Shown here piece by piece: positions 1 through 18,000 of a stretch of 64,000 nt of DNA. Each line of letters begins with the position of its first letter. Positions within the stretch are counted from its first letter, which is position 1. The translations under genes and the position numbers were made by a program. This DNA is from Liolophura sinensis (Eukaryota > Mollusca > Polyplacophora > Chitonida > Chitonidae): NCBI RefSeq assembly GCF_032854445.1, contig NC_088299.1, forward strand, positions 9,853,608 to 9,917,607, given 5' to 3'. The notes beneath the pieces were generated by a model. That model did not search any database, was not told the origin of the DNA, and was given only the letters and a program-made list of their open reading frames with translations.

Positions 1-49
1 GCTGCTCAGTGTTTTGCTTCGACTGGCAGGGAAACTTTTTAGGGACAAT

Positions 50-7788
<7,739 letters not shown>

Positions 7789-8059
7789 CCTCAGTTTTAC
7801 CTTATAAATGTCCATTCCATCGCAATCAGTCATTTTTATTTCCTTCATGATTAATCATCCAGTTACCATATATATATATATATTATACTTTGTTGGCGTC
7901 AGGCTCACAAACTTCCAGTCATTCTTACTGTATGTAGGCTTTTAAACTCAGTGCTCAGAACTTATGATTCAACATGGTGTGTTTTTAGTCGTCGTACACT
8001 GTGTCATTTTCTGTTGATGTCTCAGATCAGCATATTTATGTCTGGATATGGTCATGGGT

Positions 8060-8592
8060 TTTCGTGGGCACTGTCCCTGTAAGTGCAGAATACATTTAGG
8101 TTCCAGTGGGCACAGCCCTTGTATTTGCAACACACATGTAGGTTTCAGTGGGCACAGTCCTTGTATCTGCAACATACACATGTAGGTTCCAGTGGGCACA
8201 GTCCTTGTATGAGAAAAACACGTGAATTCAAGTGGGCACAGTCCTTGTATCTGCAACACACACGTGAATTCAAGTGGGCACAGTCCTTGTATCTGCAACA
8301 AGCATGTAGGTTTCTGTGGGCACAGTCCTTGTATTTGTTACAAACATAGGTTTCAGTGGGCACAGTCCTTGTATCTGCGACAAGCATGTAGGTTGCAATG
8401 GGCACAGTCCTTGTGTCTGCAACACACATGTAGGTTCCAATGGGCACAGTCCTTGTATCTGCAACATACGTGTAGGTTTCAGTAGGCACATTCCTTGTAT
8501 CTGCAACACACACGTAGGTTCCAATGGGCACAATCCTTGTACGGGCAAAACACATGGGAATTGAAGTAGGCACAGCCCTTTTTGTCTGCTGC
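8060..8592. repeat. 42-bp minisatellite, about 12-13 units
   Basis: The core GTGGGCACAGTCCTTGTAT recurs at spacings of 40-44 bases, mostly exactly 42, with ATGTAGGTTCCAGT-type linkers. Because 42 is divisible by three, several frames on both strands stay open. Those frames are not genes. The array lies in the presumed TMEM208 3' UTR, so it is likely transcribed. Confidence 0.93.
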
Positions 8593-8889
8593 AAGTGAAA
8601 TTACCCAATACTGTCAAGGAGGTTTTGGTCTGTCGTCAATGTAATGAAATCTGTGAGATTAAGCATATTGTATTTTTCCTATTGTGCGAAATCTCTTCAG
8701 GTACATTATTGCGGCTGCAGAGTAATGTCCCTTTGTATGGTATCCTCATAAGTCACTTTCACATTTTAATTCGCTGCCATTTTATGAACAGGAATGTCTC
8801 ATTACACAGGAGCTGGGTGCTAATTTTCACTTAACAACCAAGAGGCAGCTTGCTTACTACATTAAATATCTGTTTCGTTGAAAGTCTGC

Positions 8890-9110
8890 ATAGGAAATCC
8901 TATCCCCATTCCCGGTAACTTAAAGTAAAAACAATGGAGGAACTGAAAATGCTAAGTAGAAAGTCTTACTTTGAAATATTGCCATTTTATTGACCCCTGA
9001 AAAGCAGCTGCAACCTCAAACTACAAAGGCCACTATCCAAGACTCGGTGATAATTTGACCACAGCTTCTCTGTTGTGGCTAGTATCCTAAAATGTGAATT
9101 TCGCTTATTC
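8890..9110 (+). repeat. Dispersed repeat (counterpart at 37.4 kb)
   Basis: The order GAACTGAAAATGCTAAGTAG, TACTTTGAAATATTGCCA, AAAGCAGCTGCAACC and AAAGGCCACTATCCAAG is repeated in diverged form at 37375-37570. No coding potential was seen. Confidence 0.5.
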
Positions 9111-9720
9111 CTTTAGACCCAGAATTCCATTTAGCTGTGGTTGTCTTTTGGTTATGTCACGTATGGTCGAATGAAAGAAAAGGGGTACATATACATGTAT
9201 GTAGTTGCTTTATTATTGATAGCTGTCTTGTAGCTGTTTCATGTATAGCACGTAAAAGCTAAGCAACAAAAAGATCAAGATTCTAAAAAAAAAAAAACAA
9301 CACAAAATGACATGCTATATACAAAAGAACAGGGTGTTAAACAATTAATTCTTAAACTCATTTGATGAAGCATTCAATTTTAATGTGGTGGAGTTTGAAG
9401 ATCTTTGTGGTGATTTGCAACAATTAAAAATATGGGATAACAAAGATGTTTTAAACTGTTTAAATATTAGCATAACTGAATTGTTATTCATTACTCAGAC
9501 GAAATGGCATGAGAAGTGCTGCTTTTCATAATATACAGGGGAGTTAAGGCTACCAAGTAGCCGTTATTCCCAACAGTCTGTCTCGATCATTGAGTTCATT
9601 TCCATGGTTAGACTTGTACATTTTATTGTCCAGTTGATTTATGTTTTAAAGAAATTGTATAAATACAAAAATGATTCAAGATATGTAAATACAATGTTGA
9701 AATAAAATTGTTTAAATATC

Positions 9721-11174
9721 ATCAAAAAGTTTTTGTTGTACAACATTACATGTTGGACGATGAGATGTCAGGAATTGAACGAGTGCAGGGTTTTGTTTCA
9801 GTATGCATTAAAAACTAATTCCTCAAAACCCTGCTCTGCTAGTTCAGCACTCTAAACCATAGAACTTATTCAACTATTTATTTTACAAACAAGCAGACAA
9901 CAGAGTGTAGGCAAGGGGAGATAACTGTGATAGTTGGAGAGTGGGAGTTACCAAGTATGACAATGAAGGAATGACCGAGAGTATAGCGAAAATAGCAGGA
10001 GGTCGCACGCTACAATGGGGACATCTCAAACGCCCAGCAGAAGGACCTTAAGGCCAATTTACTGACATGAAACGTTCGTTTCCCAGCTCCTCATTATGAG
10101 GTCATAATGCAGACAGAAGTTAATACATTATAACAACTGCAGACATTAGGCAACAATCTTTTTGACGTAGCAATACATCAAGGCCCAGTTTCACACTAGC
10201 GCAACCTTACAGAATTGAAAATATGCCATCTTCCTGTTTAATGCTTTCAATTGCGAAAACACGAGGTACAAGTTCAATCCTGGCTTTGGATAGGAAATTT
10301 TTACACCATTCAGATGAAGAGAATTGAAAACAGTTACTCTCATAGATTTACAGTACATTTTCCGTATACTGTAATTCAACTTTTTGTCAAGTTTGTAAGG
10401 TGTTTATTCAAGCATATTCTGAAGGCATTACTGTGTGAAGATTGATAAAATTAATTTTTGTAAAACCCTGAAACTGGCTAATCCAATCAATCTAGTTTTG
10501 TATCCAAAATCAGAATAAAAATGATCATAAATTGCACTGAGAGTTACTTTTCCATATGCGGAAAGGCTGAAGAATTGCCGTACACTGTATTTCCATTTGA
10601 TTGCTAAAAGTATAAAAAATCTGGTTACAAAAAACATAGTGTTCAATGTAATGATCTGATACATTTTTTCATTCATTCTTTTTTCTTTGTCTACCACTTA
10701 CATTGTTATATAATAATGTGAATATATAAACTCAAAGAGAACATGCAAGAAAAGGAAATAGGATAATCTGGCGTGAATAGAGATTGATGAGCTATAATTG
10801 TTCTGCCCCAAGCTAATGAAAAATTAGGAATGACAAACTGTTGTGTTGTAAATCCTCCAAATACACATCTGGACATAAATATGCATGGATGCATACAAAT
10901 ATATATGTACATGTATATGTAAGGCTCGAAGGGTTAAGATGTGACTTAAAACAGTAACTTGAAATTATAACTCCTCTTATCAAAGAGCGAGAAATTCATG
11001 ACAAACAGCAGATGGTGACATATATAAACTAGAAACAGGAGATAAAACAAGATAAATATTTATCTAGAGGCCTAGAACGTATACAGTCCTGTATGTATAT
11101 TGTATGCTATTTGAAAGTTTCGGCCAGAAACCCGAGTCAGGCTGTTTTTAGGGGGGAAATATTAAAACTCAGGG
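9721..11174. other. Intergenic spacer
   Basis: Mostly AT-rich sequence without a supported gene. It includes a partial copy of the foldback repeat family (about 10360-10590). No clear promoter motif for the downstream reading frame was recognised; a TA-rich tract (TATATAAACTAG) lies near 11020. Confidence 0.5.
10360..10590. repeat. Partial copy of foldback repeat family
   Basis: Blocks such as CTGAAACTGGCTAATCCAAT, CTAGTTTTGTATCCAAAAT and GCGGAAAGGCTGAAGAATT correspond to the right arm of the inverted repeat at 22240-22570, with many substitutions. Confidence 0.55.
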
Positions 11175-11882
11175 ATGAAACTTAGACCATCTGAGATGTT
11201 ATTTACCGAGGATTATGTGTCGGACATTCCAACCAACCAAAGCACATCTCCAGCCATCAGCTTGACGGAGGGATTGGCTGATTTCCAACAAGGACAACAG
11301 CATCTGATTGACATACCACAACTTCCCGTCATGTTACACCAAGGACAGTTTTGGTGCCTGGAAAACCGGTGGTTATGGATCCTTCAGCAGCTTGAGGCAA
11401 CAACAACAGCAGAGGAGGACCTGCATGTGCCGGTGTATCTTGTGTTGTGTCCAGATAACTTTACAGTGCCACCTATTCACAGCGGGGAAACCGCGGAACT
11501 AAGCTATGATCCGAACAGTAAAACAGAACAGGTGTATAGTGCAAATCCTGTTGGCTGGAATGTTGATGGCAGTCCTGGAGGAGCTTCTGGCTTGAGACAC
11601 CTGTCTGAAGGTGCTAGCTCACAGGTGCCTCCATCTAGCATCAGCCAAGACCCTAACAAAACTGGGTTTACACTGCGAAAAAGATCTGGGCTACGGAAAA
11701 TGAAAGACGGGTCAGAGGACTCAAGCGAAGTTAGTGATTCTGACGAGTCTGATGCTGGACCAGTCATTTCGGATCATCACACCGAAATCATAGACAATTC
11801 CGGCTTCGAAACATTTTGTTTTCGGGCTGGCCTTGCCTACATGTTTGTTATCATTATTTTAGTTTTAACATATGGTCGATAA
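11175..11882 (+). CDS. Unrecognised 235-aa probable tail-anchored protein, apparently single exon
   Basis: An uninterrupted frame of 235 codons, long for this AT-rich sequence, with an in-frame TAA 10-12 bases before the ATG. Residues about 50-90 (PVMLHQGQFWCLENRWLWIL, then VPVYLVLCPDNF) loosely recall the DNRRLW-VPV pattern of ParB/sulfiredoxin-like domains; that is a weak comparison from memory. Residues 130-205 look disordered: Gly/Ser-rich, a basic patch TLRKRSGLRKMK (about 166-177), then an acidic serine run SEDSSEVSDSDESD. Residues 213-232 form one hydrophobic segment (AGLAYMFVIIILVLTYG) three residues from the end, as in tail-anchored proteins. AATAAA begins six bases after the stop. 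A CAG just before the ATG could be an acceptor, but its pyrimidine tract is poor. The gene could also be a retrocopy. Function unknown. Confidence 0.65.
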   Translation: MKLRPSEMLFTEDYVSDIPTNQSTSPAISLTEGLADFQQGQQHLIDIPQLPVMLHQGQFWCLENRWLWILQQLEATTTAEEDLHVPVYLVLCPDNFTVPPIHSGETAELSYDPNSKTEQVYSANPVGWNVDGSPGGASGLRHLSEGASSQVPPSSISQDPNKTGFTLRKRSGLRKMKDGSEDSSEVSDSDESDAGPVISDHHTEIIDNSGFETFCFRAGLAYMFVIIILVLTYGR

Positions 11883-11887
11883 TATAA

Positions 11888-11893
11888 AATAAA
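11888..11893 (+). promoter_or_regulatory. Poly(A) signal AATAAA
   Basis: Starts five bases after the TAA stop (11880-11882) of the 235-codon frame, which would make an extremely short 3' UTR. A TG/TTGTTG-rich stretch follows about 30-45 bases later, as expected downstream of a cleavage site. Confidence 0.5.
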
Positions 11894-12054
11894 TATTAAG
11901 TGTTTTTCACCTGCATGTCATTTTGTTGTTCTGTTTGTAATCTCTTCTTCAGTTTCAAAAATTTTGAACACTGGTTACTTAAATTTACCAAGTTGATCCC
12001 ACTGTTATCATGTTACATGGCAAGGGCCCATTCGACAAAGGTACTTTTGACTTG

Positions 12055-12190
12055 ATTTTGATTTATTCATTTATTTGATTCGTGTTTCACGGCATGCTAG
12101 AGAACATTTCACTGCACGCGGCAGCCAGCATTATGTGGGAGGAAACTGGGCAGAGCCCAGGGGGAGTCCACAACCTGCTGACAGACCTTT
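12055..12190 (-). mobile_element. tRNA-derived SINE, family 2, 3' part
   Basis: Reverse orientation: ATTTATTCATTTATTTGATT, then CAGCCAGCATTATGTGGGAG and AACTGGGCAGAGCCCAGGGG. These match the 3' half of the full copies at 15.7, 50.7 and 53.2 kb. Confidence 0.75.
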
Positions 12191-12279
12191 TCACGGACTT
12201 GAATTTGAACCAAATACATGTATATACTCCAGCAAATAATTCATATATATATATTTGCTGGGGTATATATATGTTGGGG

Positions 12280-12304
12280 TATATATATATATATATATAT
12301 ATAT
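12280..12304. repeat. (TA)n microsatellite
   Basis: A run of TA dinucleotides, with shorter TA runs just upstream. Confidence 0.95.
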
Positions 12305-12384
12305 TTAATTGTTTATGGGTGGAGAAAAAGCGGAGTGTCCAGAGTAAGCACAACCTCCGGCGATTTACTGATGAACTTGCCACA

Positions 12385-13650
12385 TGTGACATACAGATAT
12401 GCACACCATACTGGTAGAAACCATACAGATATGCACACCATACTGGCAGAAACCATACAGATATGCACACCATACTGGTAGAAACCATACAGATATGCAC
12501 ACCATACTGGCAGAAACCATACAGATATGCACATCACACTGGCAGAAACTGTACAGGTATGCACACCATACTGGCAAAAACCATAAAGATATGCACATCA
12601 TACTGGTAGAAACCATACACACATACACACCATACTGGCAGAAACCATACAGATATGCACACCATACTGGCAGAAACCATACAGATATACACACCATAAT
12701 GGTAGAAACCATACAGATATGCACATCATACTGGTAGAAACCATACAGATATGCACATCATACTGGCAAAAACCTTACAGATATGCACATCACACTGGTA
12801 GAAACCATACAGATATGCACACCATACTGGTAGAAATCATACTGATATGCACACCATACTGGTAGAAACCATACAGACATGCACACCATACTGGTAGAAA
12901 CCATACATATATGCACATCACACTGGTAGAAACCATACAGATATGCACACCATACTGGCAGAAACCATACAGATATGCACACCATACTGGTAGAAATCAT
13001 ACAGATATGCACATCATACTGGTAGAAACCATACAGATAGGCACACCATACTGGTAGAAACCATACAGATATGCACATCACACTGGTAGAAACCATACAG
13101 ATATGCACACCATACTGGTAGAAACCATACAGATATGCACATCATACCGGTAGAAACCATACAGATAGGCACATCACACTGGTAGAAACCCTACAGATAC
13201 GAACATCACACGAACAGAAACCATACAGATATGCACACCATACTGGTAGAAATCACACAGATAGGCACATCATACTGGTAGAAACCACACAGTTATGCAC
13301 ACCATATTGGTAGAAACCATACAGATATGCACACCATACTGGTAGAAACCATACAGATATGCACATCATACTGGTAGAAACCATACAGTTATGCACACCA
13401 TATTGGTAGAAACCATACAGATAGGCACATCACACTGGTAGAAACCATACAGATATGCACATCATACTGGTAGAAGCCATACAAATATGCACATCACACT
13501 GGTAGAAACCATACAGATATGCACATATGCACATCACACTGGTAGAAACCATACAGATATGCACATCACACTGGTAGAAACCATACAGATATGCACATCA
13601 CACTGGTAGAAACCATACAGATATGCACATCATACTGCTAGAAGCCATGT
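12385..13650. repeat. 32-bp tandem array, about 39 units
   Basis: The unit is ACCATACAGATATGCACA followed by CCATACTGGTAGAA (32 bases). Units vary mainly at ACACC/ACATC, TACTGG/CACTGG and GGTAG/GGCAG. Because 32 is not a multiple of three, each frame cycles through the three readings every 96 bases. On the minus strand this stays free of stops, giving repetitive frames that are not genes. It lies between two convergent genes. Confidence 0.95.
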
Positions 13651-13982
13651 GGTCGTCAAAGAACTTTAGATTGCCCAAACGGCCACACAACTGTAGTCAA
13701 CCGCTTACAGTCACTAAGGCTTAGAGAAGCAGGACATACATTTATATATAAAGTATATATTGGCGATCTAGTTATATGTCACATGACAGCCACCGAAAAG
13801 TTCCATACTTCATTAGCCCTGTAGCTATGCATCCACCAAAGTTAGTAACGACATATGCAAAACAACTGGAGACGTAACCTGGACACAAACCCGCATGGCA
13901 ACTGTGGAAATGGACAAATGTGAGGTGCGACGCATCTTCACTTCTACAGTATATGTATCCTCCAAATATGGAATTGCAACAC

Positions 13983-14143
13983 TGGAGATATAGCCTGGAC
14001 AAGAAGATATAGCCTGGACAGGAAGATATAGCCTGGACAGGAAGATATAGCCTGGACAAGAAGATATAGCCTGGACAGGAAGATATAGCCTGGACAAGAA
14101 GACATAGCCTGGACAGGAAGATATAGCCTGGACAGGAGATGAA
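13983..14143. repeat. 19-bp tandem array, about 8 units
   Basis: The unit AGATATAGCCTGGACAGGA repeats, with AGGA/AAGA variants. The array ends in GGACAGGAGATGAACAG. It lies downstream of the minus-strand zinc-ribbon gene and beyond a possible AATAAA signal for it (TTTATT on + at 14259-14264). Confidence 0.93.
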
Positions 14144-14768
14144 CAGACAGATACTGTCGTATGTGACGCCTAATGGAACACAAACAAAAGCCTTCTCAAA
14201 CATTTTAACATCTTTTTTGTTTACTTACATGCATTGGTAGCATGACCGTATGATATTTTTTATTTACATTTCGTAAATATTACCTGAGGTAAAGTAAACA
14301 CAGCCTTTAAATAGTCATTAACTAATAGATTACCTCACCTCAAAGAAACATCATCACTAACACAGAAGTACACAAGTACCTGGCATTCAAACGACAACAG
14401 GAAACTTTTAACAGCATGCTAGCAACTTGGTTACCAGAACTAACTAAGAAATTACTACAATCCAATTTTCCATGATTACTGTTTCTCCCCTTATTTTTTT
14501 CTTTTTTAATCACTTACTGCAACTTAATGTACAAGACTGGGAATAATTTTAATGCTGGTACAGAACAAAACGGCAAACATTGAAGCTATTCACATCAACA
14601 TATTAATAAAGCTACACGGTTAACAGCAGTTTTGTCCTGTACCAAACTTGACTATATTTGGTGCAGGCCATTGCCCTTGCCCTCCTGCTTATTTCCAGGC
14701 CTGCTTAAGATGCCTTCATGTATCATTAGCTACTGCCAGGCAATTTCATCACAAATATGCTAACATAA

Positions 14769-15081
14769 CTAAATACTTGACAAGAAGTCCTTTAAAGATC
14801 CAGTACTGCTGTTACTGTTATTATCTTTTTTGAAGATTTTCTGCAATTGAAGATGCAAATCTTTTGTTTTCTTCTTTTTCTTCGGTCTTTGCTGGATTCT
14901 GTTTTTACTGTCATCCAGAAGTGAGGCCGATGACAGTAACTGACTCCTGGATTGTGGACTTTTTCCTGAACTCTTCCCTGGGTTAAGTTTGAATAAAGCC
15001 AGTGTAGGGGGAGCTGTCTTCTCCAAGAGTAGAGAGTCAGAACCAGTTGATGTTGATAATAAGTCCAGGGGTTTTGGAGTG
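14769..15081 (-). CDS. RMP24: C18orf21 homologue, terminal exon (residues 201-304)
   Basis: The acceptor CTGTCCACAG precedes CACTCCAAAACC. The exon encodes STPKPLDLL, a serine-rich part, RPKKKKKTKDLHLQLQKIF and the conserved end LKDFLSSI followed by a stop. That end is the best match to the human protein outside the zinc ribbon. Confidence 0.85.
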
Positions 15082-18000
15082 CTGTGGACAGATATACAAA
15101 AACACAAACAGATGGCAGATCACAGAAGCCTTACTTCACCTTAAGATTAGCATATTGCAACTGACATCTTCTTTCATTCTGATCAATTCATCCATCTTAT
15201 AGGGCCATCTAAAAGTTTTTTGTGAAGTTTTATAAATTTCTTACACAGAGGCCCTATTTCACCTACAGTTTACCATATTACAATTGACACATCTTCTTTC
15301 ATTCTGATCGATTCATCCATCTTATAGGGCCATCTAAAAGTTTTTTGTGAAGTTTTATAAATTTCTTACACAGAGGCCCTATTTCACCTACAGTTTACCA
15401 TATCACAATTGACACATCTTCTTTCATTCTGATCGATTCATCCATCTTATAGGGCCATCTAAAAGTTTTTTGTGAAGTTTTATTAATTTCTTACACAGAG
15501 GCCCTATTTCACCTACAGTTTACCATATCACAATTGACACATCTTCTTTCATTCTGATCAATTCATCCATCTTATAGGGCCATCTGAAAGCTTTTTTGTG
15601 AAGTTTTATTAATTTCTTATCAGATAGATTTGGCAAGTGTTGTCGTCAGAGGTATCATATCAAGGTCTTTATGTATTTTTGAAAGGGCATTTTAACATAC
15701 CAAGCCTTAGGTGAAACATAATACCTTGATTTCTTGATTTGTGTTTTACGCCGTACTCAAGAATATTTCACTTATACGACGGCGGCCAGCATTATGGTGG
15801 GTGGAAACCGGGCACAGCCCGGGGGAAACCCATGACCATCCGCAGGTTGCTGGCAGACCTTCCCACTTACGGCCGGAGAGGAAGCCAGCATGACCGCATT
15901 GGTGAGAGGCTCCAGGGTCATTACGCTGCGCTAGCGCGCTAACCGACTGAGCCACGGAGGCCCCAACATAATACCTACAGTCAATGTAAGTACGATCAAT
16001 TATTTTCACCCTTGAAGTTATTAAATTCAATTTAAATTTTTCACATCTGAACTTTAAATTTCAACATTGCTTCTTTTTCGCTAATTTTATCACAGACTAT
16101 GGATGTTAGGTTGATGGTTGCTTCTCTTACATGTAGCAAATGTATGACAAAACAAAGGAAAAAATGACAAAAAAGAGCTGTATTTCCCCACCAAATCTTC
16201 CCAGTGAAAACTTGGGAAAGCATGCCCCAAAGACCATGTGTAGCATGGAATTTAACTTGAAATGTAACTACATTCCACGTAAAAGCTAACTGATACACAA
16301 GTCTCCAAGGTATGTTCCACGTTTCATGAAAAGTTCATACCTGCTAATGATGGGAGAGCCTAGTGACAAATGGGAGGAGTCTAGGCCAGAGTCTGTCTCC
16401 ATGGAGACAGACAGATTACTGTCACTCATCCGCATCAGCTTCTGCTTTCTCTTCAGCTTTGCCTTCTCCTTTCGCTTTCGCTTACCCTTCAGTAGGGGAG
16501 TCGCTTCAACTGAGCTCTGGACTGCAGGCCAATAAGAGAAGAAAAAACTACATTACATTTTATATAACACAAAGGTAAATAACACATGAATACTGAGTAA
16601 AACATGAATCAAATAAATACATCAAATAATAACAGAATATGTCATCAAGAAATTTGTAGATTCCTAACTCTGACTGCTCGTCGGTGCATGGGACAATGAG
16701 CAGTCAACAATGCTCTGGTGTGATAATTTAAACAGGCCACATTGGCTGTAGAATATTGGTCACAGCATGGAAAATAACTTCCTGTAATTACATCACTGCT
16801 GCGGTACTGTGCTCAAATGACAACATCATGACTGACTTAAAAAGTGTAACTGTTGGCTTGATATGCAAAAACACAGCAGTGGCTCACACATGCTACATGT
16901 ACCAAGGAATTATGTCCTACATGTAATTAGAGCCACACCCAGTCACATGGACAAGAGCTGAAGCGCCATCTAGTGGTGAGAAATTTAAATCAGCTGACAG
17001 GCTTTAATAAGTACAGGTATATTGTTTTGGGAAGCCCATTTGTTGACTTTTCATCTATGTACAGCAGAGCTCACTAACTTTCACTATTTAATAAAGATTC
17101 TTTAATTCACTGGCCCAAACTAATAATTTTTATTACCATTTTAATGCTGTACATCGGACACTGGCATGGTTAGTATTTTCTCAGAGGTTACAACTTGGGT
17201 TATGTGTGAAAAATAATTTAAATTTTATTTGATTTATGTGAAAGTGATTACCGCTTGAATTCCCCTCACTATCTACAGCATGGTTTCTTTGTATAGTTAA
17301 TGATAAATACAATCAAACTTAAACTTAACATGGATTTGTTTTCATTTTAATCGAAAGGATATGAACATAGCAACCTGCCATAGCAAAGTTATTAACTGCA
17401 AACTTTGTTATCAGGTTCCAGGTAAATCCTGAATTCATCATTTTCAGGATGAATCGTCTTATTTGCTTTAAAGCTTTGGGGATCATTGCACTCGTACATC
17501 TGTTTGTCATACAGAACCAAATTGAATACCACACCAGAACATTAATAATGGAGTAACAACTGAAAATTGCCAAGGAAACAGGAAAATCATTATTGCAGGA
17601 AATGAGCAAGGGAGGGCGAAGACCTTCAAGTAATAATATCCTTGTTATAAATTTTCTGTCTGGCCTCTGATCAATAATGTGTGGAATGTTCCTTATGACG
17701 AATACCTGGTGCAATTAATCTGGCAAACTATTGAGTTTTTCCTATCATACATTCTGTTCCAGTCGATATATACGCATATAATGTGGTTGCCCTAAAAATT
17801 CGCCTTAAAAAGTGCATTTTTAACAGCGAATAAAGGTCATACAAAAGTATTTTAACACTTTCGTCTTACATTTTTTCAGTAGGATATCATCCTACCTTCC
17901 AAACAAACCTCAAAACATCTTTCTAAGATATAAAACTGTTAGAATGCGGTAAACTGAGTAAGATAGTAATGGATGAATGTACAGTATGTACACCCCCTCC

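Larger units (their letters stand above)
7789..9720 (+). other. TMEM208: TMEM208 3' UTR (inferred) with AATAAA at 9701-9706
   Basis: No AATAAA was seen between the stop codon and 9701, so the transcript probably runs about 1.9 kb past the CDS. It includes the 42-bp minisatellite at 8.06-8.59 kb and a dispersed repeat near 8.9-9.1 kb. A non-canonical earlier poly(A) site is possible. Confidence 0.5.

Noticed and set aside
8083-8617. Repetitive frames of 80-150 codons on both strands
   Set aside because: The 42-bp repeat unit is divisible by three, so frames stay open by arithmetic. They overlap the TMEM208 3' region and contain no independent coding signal.
12087-13108. Long repetitive frames on both strands (MVSTSMVCISVWFLPVW-type and MHTILVETIQICTPYW-type)
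   Set aside because: They are produced by the 32-bp array cycling through frames. No start context, splice signals or non-repeat domain.
17325-17714. 129-codon minus-strand frame in an intron of the zinc-ribbon gene
   Set aside because: The exons on either side already join in phase and the frame has no recognisable domain. An unrelated nested gene cannot be excluded but is unsupported.
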